Below the pieces are notes generated by a model that saw only the letters and a program-made list of their open reading frames with translations, searched no databases and was not told the origin of the DNA. From Eubacteriales bacterium (GTDB lineage Bacteria; Bacillota_A; Clostridia; Christensenellales; Aristaeellaceae), in NCBI GenBank assembly GCA_029974035.1, contig JARKQG010000041.1:1-26080 (forward strand): DNA of 26,080 nucleotides, given 5' to 3'. Positions within the stretch are counted from its first letter, which is position 1, and each line of letters starts with the position of its first letter. The translations under genes and the position numbers were made by a program. Of the stretch, positions 1 to 7,228 are shown piece by piece.

Positions 1-367
1 CGGCAAGACCCACAACAACTGGTACAGCCTGTACGATGCGGCGATGCTCAGCTTCACCTCCTACACCAAGAGCGGCCTGCGCGTCGCGACGATCGGCGGC
101 TTCATCCTGTCCTGCCTGAGCATGGCGGCGGCCATCGCATACCTCGTGCTCAAGCTCGTGCGCTGGCAGGATTTTGCCGCGGGGCAGGCACCCATCCTGA
201 TCGGCATGTTCCTGCTGGGCGCGGTACAGCTGTTCTTCATCGGCCTTCTGGGCGAGTACGTGATGAGCATCAACACCCGCGTGATGCGCCGCCCGCTGGT
301 GGTCGAGGAGGAGCGCATCAACTTTGACAGCGGCGACAGCCAGGAAAGCAAGACTACCGTGGCGTGA
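1..367 (+). CDS. Glycosyltransferase family 2 (GtrB/DPM1-like), C-terminal part
   Basis: The 5' end is outside the window; the open frame runs from base 2 to the TGA at 365-367. What remains is the tail of a polyprenyl-phosphate glycosyltransferase: a short amphipathic stretch (GKTHNNWYSLYDAAMLSF), then two membrane segments (roughly VATIGGFILSCLSMAAAIAYL and PILIGMFLLGAVQLFFIGLL) and the GLLGEYV...RRPLVVEEE tail that is typical of GtrB/DPM1-like enzymes. These enzymes transfer a sugar from a nucleotide sugar to undecaprenyl phosphate on the cytoplasmic face. The gene 49 bases downstream encodes a GT-C-type membrane transferase that could use the lipid-linked sugar. The catalytic N-terminal domain cannot be seen, so donor specificity is unknown. 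Family call is fairly safe, function inferred. Confidence 0.8.
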   Translation, partial: GKTHNNWYSLYDAAMLSFTSYTKSGLRVATIGGFILSCLSMAAAIAYLVLKLVRWQDFAAGQAPILIGMFLLGAVQLFFIGLLGEYVMSINTRVMRRPLVVEEERINFDSGDSQESKTTVA

Positions 368-416
368 TCCGCGCCGGGCGGCCGATCCAATGCCACGGGG
401 GATGGGGGAGGATATC

Positions 417-2258
417 ATGCGCAAAGCGCCTTCGCCGCGTGAACAGGGGGTGCGCTGGTTTGACTGGGCGGGGTTCGCCCTGTGCGCCGCGGCCTGTTTT
501 CTGCTGTTTTGCCATAGTGACATCGGCATCACCGCGCAGCACTCCCTGGAATACCTGAACGGTCATTTTACCGACTTTTACAGCGCCTGCCGGGCGACGA
601 TGGGCGGCTATTTCGCCAACTACATGCCCACCACCTTCCTGGCGTTTGCGGTGTGGAACCTGCCGCTGAAGCTTTTTGAGCTGCTGCCCCGGTACGCGGG
701 GGACTGGTCGGTCGGCTTTCTCATGTGGAACCGGCTGCTGAGCGTCGGCGCGTACCTGCTGAGCGGATGGCAGATGCTGCGCATCTGTCGGGACCGGCTC
801 GGCATGGGAATGGGGCAGGCGAGGCTCGGCGCTTTTTTGTTTCTGACCGCGCCGGCCGCGTTTTACAGCCAGTTTCTGTTCGGCCAGTACGACAGCTTTA
901 CGGTGCTGTTTGTGCTGGTGGGGCTCCATTCGTGCCTGAAGGAGGACATGGAGGCGGGGGACTGGCGGCGCGCGGCGCTCTGGTTCGGCCTGGCGGCCTC
1001 GTTCAAGTATTACGCGATTTTGCTGTTCGCGGTGGTGCTGCTCCTTCGGGTGAAGGACCTGGGCAGGGTCTTCCGGTATGCCGCGGTTTCGGCGGTTCCC
1101 GTCGCGCTGGCGGCGGCCTTTTACCTGATTACGGACCGGGACGCCTTCGTCTCCGGGGTGCTCAATTTTACGATGCTGGGCGCGCCTTCGGGCATGGAGT
1201 GGGCGGTCGGCCCGGTCAACATCCAGCCGTCGATCGTCGTCTGGTGCTTTCTTCTGGCGTTCGCGTTCTTCTGCCAGCCGCGCAGCCCGCGGGAGATGAT
1301 CGGCTACGCGCTGTACTTCTGCTCGGGCGTCTGCGCGACGCTGTTCACCGTCATGAGGTGGAACCCCCAGTGGGTGATGCTGGCGGTGCCCTTCTGGACG
1401 CTGGGCGCGACGGTCAGCAAGCGGCGCGACGTGTTTTTGTGGCTGGACGTGCTGTTCGCGGTGGTGTTCGTGGTGTTCGTGGTCAACCGATGGCCGGACA
1501 ATGTGGATCAGGAAGTGCTGCGCAACGGCATTCTGATGCCGCTTCTGCGCACACGCGTCCAGGCGCCGGTCACGATGCGGCAGCTGTTCCACTTCACCAA
1601 GGTCGATTCGCTGTACTCGGTGCTGACGGCCGTCATCTGGGTGCTCTTCTTCTTCCGGCACCCGCGCTACAACCTGGAAGACTTCTCCGCCGCGCCGGTC
1701 CGGCCGGTGCGCGCGCCGGCGACGCTGCGGTTTCTGGCCATCGGGCTTTTGTTCACCGCCGCCGCGCTGGCCTGCGTGCCGGCCTGGCTCCAGGCGGACC
1801 GGGTGCTGTGGCGGCAGGGGGAGGCGACCGACGTGCTGAGGCTGGCCGCCACGGCGGAACAGGGCGGAATTGTGCAGACGGTCACGCTGCCGGACGGGGT
1901 GGTGCGGGGCGCGGTGTTCACCGCGTCGGGCGCGCCCGGCGGGGTGCGGGTGGAGATGGTGGACGGGGAGACCGGCGCGGTACTGGCCCGGGCGGAAGCG
2001 GGCGCGGCGGACGCCGCCGGCGTCACCTCGGTGCGGTTTGACCGGCCGGTGGACGTCCGAAGCGGCGCGCCCTACGCGGTGCGCTTCCTCGTCGACGCGC
2101 CGGACGCCGCCGTACTGTGCGGCGACGGCGAAATCTCCCAGATCAGCTATCGCGGCGTGGAGCAGGTGCCCGCCGGGCCGACGCGCCTGATTTGCGCCGG
2201 GGAGGAAGTGGAAAACGGCCACGTGGCGCTGACCCTCACCGGCGACGTGTCCGGGTGA
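417..2258 (+). CDS. Polytopic membrane protein, GT-C fold glycosyltransferase-like (GT87/mannosyltransferase type)
   Basis: 613 residues from the ATG at 417, chosen because GGGGGAGG lies a few bases upstream; an in-frame ATG at 402 is the alternative. One membrane segment at about 14-34 is followed by an outside loop with a TDFY acidic motif, as in GT-C enzymes where an acidic residue in loop 1 is catalytic. About ten further hydrophobic segments follow, including the QFLFGQYDS stretch that resembles GT87-like mannosyltransferases. After a last membrane segment near residues 450-470, the final 130-140 residues are hydrophilic and beta-rich, probably an extracytoplasmic domain. It sits directly downstream of the GtrB-like gene, suggesting that it transfers a lipid-linked sugar to a surface glycan. 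Acceptor and sugar are unknown. Its stop is only 15 bases from the stop of the convergent rpiR-like gene. Confidence 0.7.
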   Translation: MRKAPSPREQGVRWFDWAGFALCAAACFLLFCHSDIGITAQHSLEYLNGHFTDFYSACRATMGGYFANYMPTTFLAFAVWNLPLKLFELLPRYAGDWSVGFLMWNRLLSVGAYLLSGWQMLRICRDRLGMGMGQARLGAFLFLTAPAAFYSQFLFGQYDSFTVLFVLVGLHSCLKEDMEAGDWRRAALWFGLAASFKYYAILLFAVVLLLRVKDLGRVFRYAAVSAVPVALAAAFYLITDRDAFVSGVLNFTMLGAPSGMEWAVGPVNIQPSIVVWCFLLAFAFFCQPRSPREMIGYALYFCSGVCATLFTVMRWNPQWVMLAVPFWTLGATVSKRRDVFLWLDVLFAVVFVVFVVNRWPDNVDQEVLRNGILMPLLRTRVQAPVTMRQLFHFTKVDSLYSVLTAVIWVLFFFRHPRYNLEDFSAAPVRPVRAPATLRFLAIGLLFTAAALACVPAWLQADRVLWRQGEATDVLRLAATAEQGGIVQTVTLPDGVVRGAVFTASGAPGGVRVEMVDGETGAVLARAEAGAADAAGVTSVRFDRPVDVRSGAPYAVRFLVDAPDAAVLCGDGEISQISYRGVEQVPAGPTRLICAGEEVENGHVALTLTGDVSG

Positions 2259-2273
2259 CGCGGAGAGGGCGCG

Positions 2274-3143
2274 CTATATGCGCTCATCCTCGATGGCGCC
2301 CTGCGTCTTGAGAAAGCACTGCCTGGCCAGCGCCTTGCGGCGGCCGATCAGCATCATGTACAGGCAGTCCACCAGCAGAATCTGGGACACGGTTTCGCAG
2401 GAGGGCTCGTACTCCCGGCCGGTCTTGTGGTCGGCCACCGCGCACAATACGCAGTGGGCGTGCCGGTTGATGGGCGTGTCCCGGAAGCTCGTCAGGCCGA
2501 GCACCCGCGCGCCGGCCGCCTTGGCGCGCTCCATCGCGCGCAGCACCGAGCGCGAACGGCCGTAGGTGCTGATCCCGATCACCACATCCCCCGGGCCGGC
2601 CAGCGACGAATACACCGCCTGCGTCTGCGGATCGGAGGATTCCACGCAGTGCATGCCCAGGCGGTAAAACCGGTTGACGAGGCTCCTGCTCACCACCGCG
2701 GACCGGCCCTGCGCGAACACGTAAAGCGCGCGGCAGTCCAGCAGCATGTTCAGGGCCTCGTCCATTTTTTGGGGATCGATCAGCGATTGGGTCTCCATCA
2801 GCGACCGCACCCCGTTTTCAAACACCTTCCGGCAGACGGTCTCCGCGGTGTCCCCGTCGCCGATGTCCGAATAGGCCATGCCGCCGCCCGCGCCGCAGCC
2901 GGCGCGGGCGGCGTCGATCTGAAACGCCCGGTAGCTGGCGTACCCCAGGCGCCGCACGCACCGGGTCAGCGTCGCCTTGCTGACGCCGCACGCCTCCGCC
3001 AGCGCGGCGCCCGTCATCGCCTGCACCCGCTCCGGGTGCTCAAGAGCGTACCGCGCCAGCTTCTGCTCCGACGCGGACAGCGCGTTGATCCTGCTTTTCA
3101 GGCCCGCAAAAAAGTCGCCGCGGGCGGCGCCGTCTTCCTGCAT
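2274..3143 (-). CDS. MurR/RpiR family transcriptional regulator (HTH + SIS)
   Basis: 289 residues. The ATG at 3143 has a GGGGAGG site just upstream; the open frame continues further but into the neighbouring gene. Residues about 10-75 are the HTH_6/RpiR domain (ALSASEQKLARYALEHPE..., helix-turn-helix around GVSKATLTRCVRRLGY). Residues about 125-265 form a SIS sugar-phosphate-binding domain (ALYVFAQGRSAVVSRSL; DVVIGISTYGRSRSVLRAMERAK). The family senses phosphosugars and usually controls the adjacent sugar genes. Here it is divergent from an aldolase and a kinase gene, so it most likely responds to the phosphorylated intermediate made by that kinase. A linker rich in glycine at 83-90 joins the domains. 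Whether it activates or represses cannot be told from the sequence. Confidence 0.9.
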   Translation of the reverse strand: MQEDGAARGDFFAGLKSRINALSASEQKLARYALEHPERVQAMTGAALAEACGVSKATLTRCVRRLGYASYRAFQIDAARAGCGAGGGMAYSDIGDGDTAETVCRKVFENGVRSLMETQSLIDPQKMDEALNMLLDCRALYVFAQGRSAVVSRSLVNRFYRLGMHCVESSDPQTQAVYSSLAGPGDVVIGISTYGRSRSVLRAMERAKAAGARVLGLTSFRDTPINRHAHCVLCAVADHKTGREYEPSCETVSQILLVDCLYMMLIGRRKALARQCFLKTQGAIEDERI

Positions 3144-3189
3144 CAGACATCCTCCCCTGCGCGGGTTTTCCGGCCCTGCCGGGACTATC

Positions 3190-3218
3190 ATTGTAAACGG
3201 TGGCCGGGGCGCTGTCAA
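3190..3218 (-). promoter_or_regulatory. Sigma-A promoter of the rpiR-like gene
   Basis: On the minus strand TTGACA (3218-3213) is followed after exactly 17 bases by TACAAT (3195-3190). The -35 hexamer is consensus and the -10 differs at one base. It lies 47 bases upstream of the ATG at 3143. A 12-bp palindrome, GCCGCCGGCGGC (3220-3231), sits just upstream of the -35 box and could be an operator, although such GC palindromes are easy to find in this GC-rich DNA. Confidence 0.8.
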
Positions 3219-3255
3219 TGCCGCCGGCGGCCTTTCCGCGGGACGCGAACGGGCG

Positions 3256-3284
3256 TTGACACTGCCCGCCGCGCGGCGTATAAT
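3256..3284 (+). promoter_or_regulatory. Consensus sigma-A promoter of the aldolase-kinase operon
   Basis: TTGACA (3256-3261), a 17-base spacer and TATAAT (3279-3284): both hexamers match the sigma-A/sigma-70 consensus fully. The leader to the aldolase ATG at 3354 is about 60 bases and AT-rich, with a weak dyad (ATG ATAAAA CAT inside two direct GAAAT repeats, about 3299-3320) that could bind the divergent RpiR-type regulator. A perfect promoter in such a GC-rich genome would be expected to need repression. Confidence 0.88.
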
Positions 3285-3353
3285 GAAACCAAGTACCGGA
3301 AATATGATAAAACATGAAATTCTGTTGCGAACACGCTTTTGAGGAGGGGTATC

Positions 3354-4220
3354 ATGGCGATTGAAACCGTCAGGAAACTGCTGAACGAGGCCGAACGGGC
3401 GAACACGGCGATCATCGCGTTTGAATGCAGCGACTACAACATGGCGTACGCGGCGTGCGCAGCCGCCGAGCGGGTGTCCAAGCCGGTCATCGTCATGCTG
3501 GACCCCTTTACCTGCTACGAAAAGAACGTGTCCGCGCCCCGGGCCTTTGCCGGCGCCTTTGAGGCCGCGGCGCGTTCGGTTTCGGCGCCGGTGGCGCTGC
3601 ATCTGGACCACAGCTCGGACTATTGCTACATCGTGGGCGCGATCCGCGACGGCTTCCGGTCGGTGATGTTCGACGGGTCGAACCTGCCTCTGGAGGAGAA
3701 CCTGGCCCTCACCCAGAAGGTGGTGGAGACGGCGCGCATCTTTGACGCCGACGTCGAGGCGGAGCTGGGCCGGGTGGGCTTCGCGGCGGATTCGGACGAG
3801 GACAGGCTGGACATGTACACCAAGCCGGAGGTCGCCGCCTACTTCTGCGAAAAGACGGGGGTCACCTCGCTGGCGGTGGCGATCGGAAGCGCCCACGGCA
3901 TCTACAAGAGCGAGCCCCGCCTGGACCTGGACCGGCTCGCCCAGATCAAGGCGGCCACCGACGTGCCGCTGGTGCTGCACGGCGGCAGCGGCATTCCGGA
4001 CGATCAGCTCCGCAAGGCGTTCCGGATGGGCATACGCAAATTCAACGTGGGCACCGAGTACTTCCAGCTCTATTACGAGGCCGTGCACGCGTTCTGCCAG
4101 AAGTACGGGATGGATCTGCCCGCCCGCCGGATGCCGGTGCACATTCTGGACATGCCGGCCTTTGTGCAGAACCGGCTGATCGACTACCTCTGCAAAAAGC
4201 TGGAGCTCTGCGTGATGTAG
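3354..4220 (+). CDS. Class II (zinc) fructose/tagatose-bisphosphate-type aldolase
   Basis: 288 residues; ATG at 3354 follows GAGGAGGGG. It is a ketose-bisphosphate aldolase of the FbaA/KbaY/GatY family: ALHLDH (catalytic Asp85, zinc His86), SVMFDGSNLPLEENL (104-117), VEAELG (134-139), IGSAHG (zinc His181), LVLHGGSG (zinc His209 and the phosphate-binding loop) and NVGTE (231-235). The N-terminal motif AFECSDYN differs from the usual AFNVNN-like sequence, so the substrate may not be fructose 1,6-bisphosphate. The enzyme cleaves a ketose (bis)phosphate to DHAP plus an aldehyde. The kinase gene follows after 20 bases, so kinase and aldolase probably act in sequence on one imported sugar or polyol derivative. 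Family is sure; substrate is not. Confidence 0.92.
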   Translation: MAIETVRKLLNEAERANTAIIAFECSDYNMAYAACAAAERVSKPVIVMLDPFTCYEKNVSAPRAFAGAFEAAARSVSAPVALHLDHSSDYCYIVGAIRDGFRSVMFDGSNLPLEENLALTQKVVETARIFDADVEAELGRVGFAADSDEDRLDMYTKPEVAAYFCEKTGVTSLAVAIGSAHGIYKSEPRLDLDRLAQIKAATDVPLVLHGGSGIPDDQLRKAFRMGIRKFNVGTEYFQLYYEAVHAFCQKYGMDLPARRMPVHILDMPAFVQNRLIDYLCKKLELCVM

Positions 4221-4240
4221 GCCTTAAAGGGGGGGCGCTC

Positions 4241-5707
4241 GTGAGCTACATCGGCCTTGACGTGGGAACATCCGGCTGCAAGGCGGCCGTAATGGACGGG
4301 CGCGGCGTGCGGGCCATCGCGCGCAGCGAATATCCGCTGCGGATGGAAAGACCCGGATGGGCGGAACTGGACATGGCCCTCGTATGGGAGGCCGCAAAGC
4401 GGGCGCTCCTGGAAATCGCGCCCTTTGCGCGGGACACCTCCGGGATGGCGGTGTCGTCGCTGGGCGAGTCCTTCGTGCTGCTGGACGGGCGCGACCGGCC
4501 GCTGGCCGGTGGCATGACCTACCTGGACGAGCGCGGCGAGGATGAGCTGGAGGACATCGCCCGCGCCTTTTCCCCGCAGGCGCTTCACGCGCTGACCGGC
4601 GCGCAGCCAAGCGCCATGTACTCGCTGCCCAAGCTGCTGTGGATCCGCAAAAACCTCCCGGAGGCGGCGGCCCGCGCGAAAAAGCTCATGCTGGTTTCGG
4701 AGTACGCGGGCTATCTTCTGACGGGGGAGCGCGCCATCGACTGCTCCCTCGCGTCCCGGACGATGATGCTCGACGTCCGGGCGCTGGACTGGTCCGACGA
4801 AGTGCTGGACCGCTTTGACATCCCGCGCGGCCTGCTCGCGCCGGTGGTGCCCGCGGGCCGGCCGGTGGGCAGGGTCCGGGGAGAGATCGCGCGCGCGCTG
4901 GGGCTGCCCGAGGGGCTCACGCTGTACGCCGGCTGCCACGATCAGTGCGCGGCGACGCTGGGGGCCGGCGTGTTTGAAAAGGGCGGCGTGATGGCGGGGG
5001 AGGGGTCCTCCGAAAGCCTGATCGTGCTGGCCGGGCGCGGCGAAATCGACGCCTCGGCCGACCTCATGGCCGATCGCGCCCTCAGCTTTGAGCCCTTCGT
5101 TCTGCCGGGGTTGTACGCCGTTACGCTGGGGCAGCCCACCTACGGCACGTGCTTCCGGTGGTTTGCCGAAAAATTCAGCGACGGCGCCACGCCCGCCCAG
5201 CTCGACGCGGCCTGCGCGGAGGACGCCGGTTCGGCGCTTTTCCTGCCCTATCTGGCGCAAAACCCGATGGACCGGGGTACAGGCGCGCAGGGCGCGTTTC
5301 TGGGGCTGACGCTGGGCACCTCAAAGGCGCAGATGTACCGCGCGCTGCACGAGGGCCTGTGCATGGAAACGCGCGTCAACTGCGATCTTCTGGCGGCGCT
5401 GGGCGCCGCGCCCGCGCGTCTGGTGGCCACCGGCGGCTGTTCGCGGTCCGCGCTTCACATGCAGATCAAGGCGGACGTGCTGGGCATGCCGGTGGACGCG
5501 GCGGCCTCCGGAGACGCCGGGATCGTCGGGCTGGCGATGGTGTGCGCGGTCGCGTCCGGCGAATTTTCCGGGTACGAAAAAGCTGCCGCCGCGATGGTGC
5601 CGAAGGGCGTCACATACCTGCCCCGGCGGCGCTGCGATGAAAAGCTGACCCGCTACCGGCGGGCGCGGGCGGCGGTCCGGGCGATTGACGGCGGCGGAGC
5701 GCCCTAG
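4241..5707 (+). CDS. FGGY-family carbohydrate kinase (xylulokinase-like)
   Basis: 488 residues with a GTG start at 4241 preceded by a G-rich ribosome site (AAAGGGGGGG). The N-terminal phosphate loop is IGLDVGTSGCKAAVMD with Asp7; the central GCHDQCAATLGAG carries the likely catalytic base Asp234; the C-terminal ATP-binding signature is ATGGCSRSALHMQIKADVLG. Length fits FGGY kinases (450-520 residues). Closest in style to xylulokinase/L-xylulose kinase relatives, but the sugar-contact residues cannot be assigned by eye. It is co-transcribed with the class II aldolase upstream and under the divergent RpiR-type regulator. Its TAG stop lies at the edge of the large inverted repeat downstream, so that element probably forms the 3' end of the mRNA. 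Confidence 0.9.
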   Translation: MSYIGLDVGTSGCKAAVMDGRGVRAIARSEYPLRMERPGWAELDMALVWEAAKRALLEIAPFARDTSGMAVSSLGESFVLLDGRDRPLAGGMTYLDERGEDELEDIARAFSPQALHALTGAQPSAMYSLPKLLWIRKNLPEAAARAKKLMLVSEYAGYLLTGERAIDCSLASRTMMLDVRALDWSDEVLDRFDIPRGLLAPVVPAGRPVGRVRGEIARALGLPEGLTLYAGCHDQCAATLGAGVFEKGGVMAGEGSSESLIVLAGRGEIDASADLMADRALSFEPFVLPGLYAVTLGQPTYGTCFRWFAEKFSDGATPAQLDAACAEDAGSALFLPYLAQNPMDRGTGAQGAFLGLTLGTSKAQMYRALHEGLCMETRVNCDLLAALGAAPARLVATGGCSRSALHMQIKADVLGMPVDAAASGDAGIVGLAMVCAVASGEFSGYEKAAAAMVPKGVTYLPRRRCDEKLTRYRRARAAVRAIDGGGAP

Positions 5708-5718
5708 TGGACGAACTA

Positions 5719-5884
5719 CCAGTAGTCCGCGAAGCCCAATTCCCGCGCTATGGCTGGATCTTTTCCTGTCCGGCTGTGTCGCTCTCCGCTTGACGTAGCG
5801 CTGCTACGCCTGCGCTCCGGCTCCGTGCCGGGCAGAAAAATCTCTGCGCCCTATCATCGGTTCTTGGACTTCGTGGACTACTAG
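5719..5884. repeat. Large imperfect inverted repeat (about 166 nt hairpin) between convergent genes
   Basis: The two halves are reverse complements with scattered mismatches. Outer arm: AGTAGTCCGCGAAGCCCAA at 5721-5739 pairs with the end of the element (to 5882), differing mainly by transitions (one G/A and one C/T). Middle arm: 5761-5774 pairs with 5827-5840 at 12 of 14 positions. Apex: CGTAGC (5794-5799), loop GCT, GCTACG (5803-5808). CTAG occurs at both edges (5704-5707 and 5881-5884), and these supply the TAG stop codons of the kinase gene on the plus strand and the ROK gene on the minus strand. No reading frame of note lies inside. It may be a MITE-like element, a dispersed palindromic repeat or a bidirectional 3' end structure. 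Confidence 0.75.
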
Positions 5885-7095
5885 ATTGTTTCCTTCAGGA
5901 ACTCAAACTGACGGTTGATCACCAGGGCCGCGGCACCGTACGCGCCCATGCTCTCGTCGCACTCGCAGGGGATCACGGTCAGGTGCTCGAAGTTGTCCGG
6001 GATCGCGTTGCGCTCCAGCGCCGAGCGCAGCGGCCCCATGAACGCGTCGCCCGCGCGGATCAGCTCGCCGTAGAGCACGATGTGGCGCGGCGCCAGGATG
6101 TCCAGAATGACGCCCAGCGACTGGCCCAGGTACTCGGCCGTCTCGCCCAGGAGCCGGAGGGCGGACGGGTCCCCCTCGAGGGCCAAGTCCACGAAGGCGC
6201 CGACGCCGATCCTCGTATAGTCGCCGCCGACGCGCGCCAGAAGGGCGGGCATCCCTCCCGCCAGCGCCGCCTCGATCAGCTTGACCCGGAGGCCCACGTC
6301 GGACACCTCCGCGTTCAGGCAGCCCCGCCGGCCGCAGGTGCACAGCCGGTTGCTGCCGTACACCTTGGTGTGGCCCAGCTGCCCGGCGTAGCCCTTGTTG
6401 CTGAGGAAGAGCTCGTTGTTGATCACCGGGACGAGCCGGACGCCATTGCGGATGGAGACGAACAGAAAGTCGTCCGTGTATCCGGGCGGCAGCTTCCGGT
6501 GCTTGTAGCCGATGGCCATCGCGGTCACGTTGTTTTCCACGTAGCAGGGGCATTGGAACCGCGCCTCGATGAAGGCCTTGACGGGCACGTTGCGCCACGC
6601 CTTGATAAAGGCGTACTCCAGCCCGACGCCCCGCTCGCTGTCATAGTAGCCGGGCAGGCCGATGCCGATGCCGAAGAGCTGGTTGGGCCTGTGGGCCCGG
6701 AGCACTTCCTCGATCAGTCCGGCCAGCTTTTCCAGCACGTCCTCCGAGCTGTCGCCGGGGTCGATCACGCGGGAGGCGCTGCCCATTACGTTGTCGCAGA
6801 AGCCCAGCATCGCGCAGTTCATGCGCGTCGCGTTGAATTCCACGCCGATGAAGCTGCCGAACTCCGGGTTGATGCGCAGCCACGTCGGCTTGCGCCCGAC
6901 GTGGCCGTCGCTGCTCTCCTCCTCGTAGAGGTATCCCTTTTCCAGCAGTTCGTCGATGACGCCCAGCACCGTGGCCATGCTGTAGGAGGTCATCTTTTTG
7001 ATGTCGTAGCGGGACAGGCGCCCGCAGGTGCGGATCAGGTTGAGAATCTTGTTGCGCTTATAGTATTTTCGGGTCTCGATGATGGACTCGCTCAT
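5881..7095 (-). CDS. ROK-family transcriptional regulator (NagC/XylR type), probably no kinase activity
   Basis: 404 residues from the ATG at 7095 (G-rich site upstream; the frame continues upstream but without ROK homology). Residues 10-75 are a winged helix-turn-helix (RNKILNLIRTCGRLSRYDIKK...GHVGRKPTWL). The ROK domain follows: GIGIGLPG (142-149), VENN (186-189), GYAGQLGH (235-242, zinc His242) and CTCGRRGC (zinc Cys252, 254, 259). Catalytic ROK kinases have END at the VENN position, so the expected catalytic Asp is Asn189, and the usual GTG(I/L)G nucleotide loop is degenerate (SIRNGVR). I infer a sugar-binding repressor without kinase activity. Last gene of the minus-strand fucose/rhamnose-type operon, but with its own promoter, so it likely controls that operon. 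The stop lies in the inverted repeat. Confidence 0.88.
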   Translation of the reverse strand: MSESIIETRKYYKRNKILNLIRTCGRLSRYDIKKMTSYSMATVLGVIDELLEKGYLYEEESSDGHVGRKPTWLRINPEFGSFIGVEFNATRMNCAMLGFCDNVMGSASRVIDPGDSSEDVLEKLAGLIEEVLRAHRPNQLFGIGIGLPGYYDSERGVGLEYAFIKAWRNVPVKAFIEARFQCPCYVENNVTAMAIGYKHRKLPPGYTDDFLFVSIRNGVRLVPVINNELFLSNKGYAGQLGHTKVYGSNRLCTCGRRGCLNAEVSDVGLRVKLIEAALAGGMPALLARVGGDYTRIGVGAFVDLALEGDPSALRLLGETAEYLGQSLGVILDILAPRHIVLYGELIRAGDAFMGPLRSALERNAIPDNFEHLTVIPCECDESMGAYGAAALVINRQFEFLKETI

Positions 7096-7120
7096 ACGTA
7101 CCCCCACTGCCCAAGGATTT

Positions 7121-7140
7121 GCCGCGCCCGGCGGCGCGGC
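7121..7140 (-). other. GC-rich hairpin in the ROK leader
   Basis: GCCGCGCC (7121-7128), loop CGGC, GGCGCGGC (7133-7140): a perfect 8-bp stem, extended by a T-A pair at 7120/7141. It lies between the ROK promoter and its start codon. No U-tract follows on the minus strand, so it is not a classical terminator; it could tune ROK translation or mRNA stability. Confidence 0.5.
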
Positions 7141-7176
7141 AGTCCGCAAAACCGGAGCGTCACCGCGTTTCCACTG

Positions 7177-7206
7177 ATTATACCCCGGATGGGGCGGGTT
7201 TTTCAA
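7177..7206 (-). promoter_or_regulatory. Sigma-A promoter of the ROK gene
   Basis: On the minus strand TTGAAA (7206-7201), an 18-base spacer and TATAAT (7182-7177). It lies in the 133-base gap between the permease stop and the ROK start, about 80 bases upstream of the ATG. It suggests that the regulator is made independently of the transport operon upstream. The spacer carries a CCCC-ATCC-GGGG mini-dyad. Confidence 0.7.
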
Positions 7207-7228
7207 GGCGGCGCGCTTTAGGCGCCGG

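Noticed and set aside
354..2222. A 622-codon frame on the minus strand opposite the GT-C-like gene
   Set aside because: Very rich in Arg, His, Gln and Pro with no domain; the plus-strand frame has coherent membrane segments and a ribosome site.
3144..4142. An N-terminal extension of the RpiR-like frame on the minus strand
   Set aside because: It would run across the divergent promoters and antisense to the aldolase gene; the ATG at 3143 has a good ribosome site and starts the conserved domain.
5708..5880. A tRNA or a small protein gene inside the palindromic gap
   Set aside because: No cloverleaf or CCA-type end and no frame with a ribosome site and sensible composition; the symmetry is that of a simple long hairpin.
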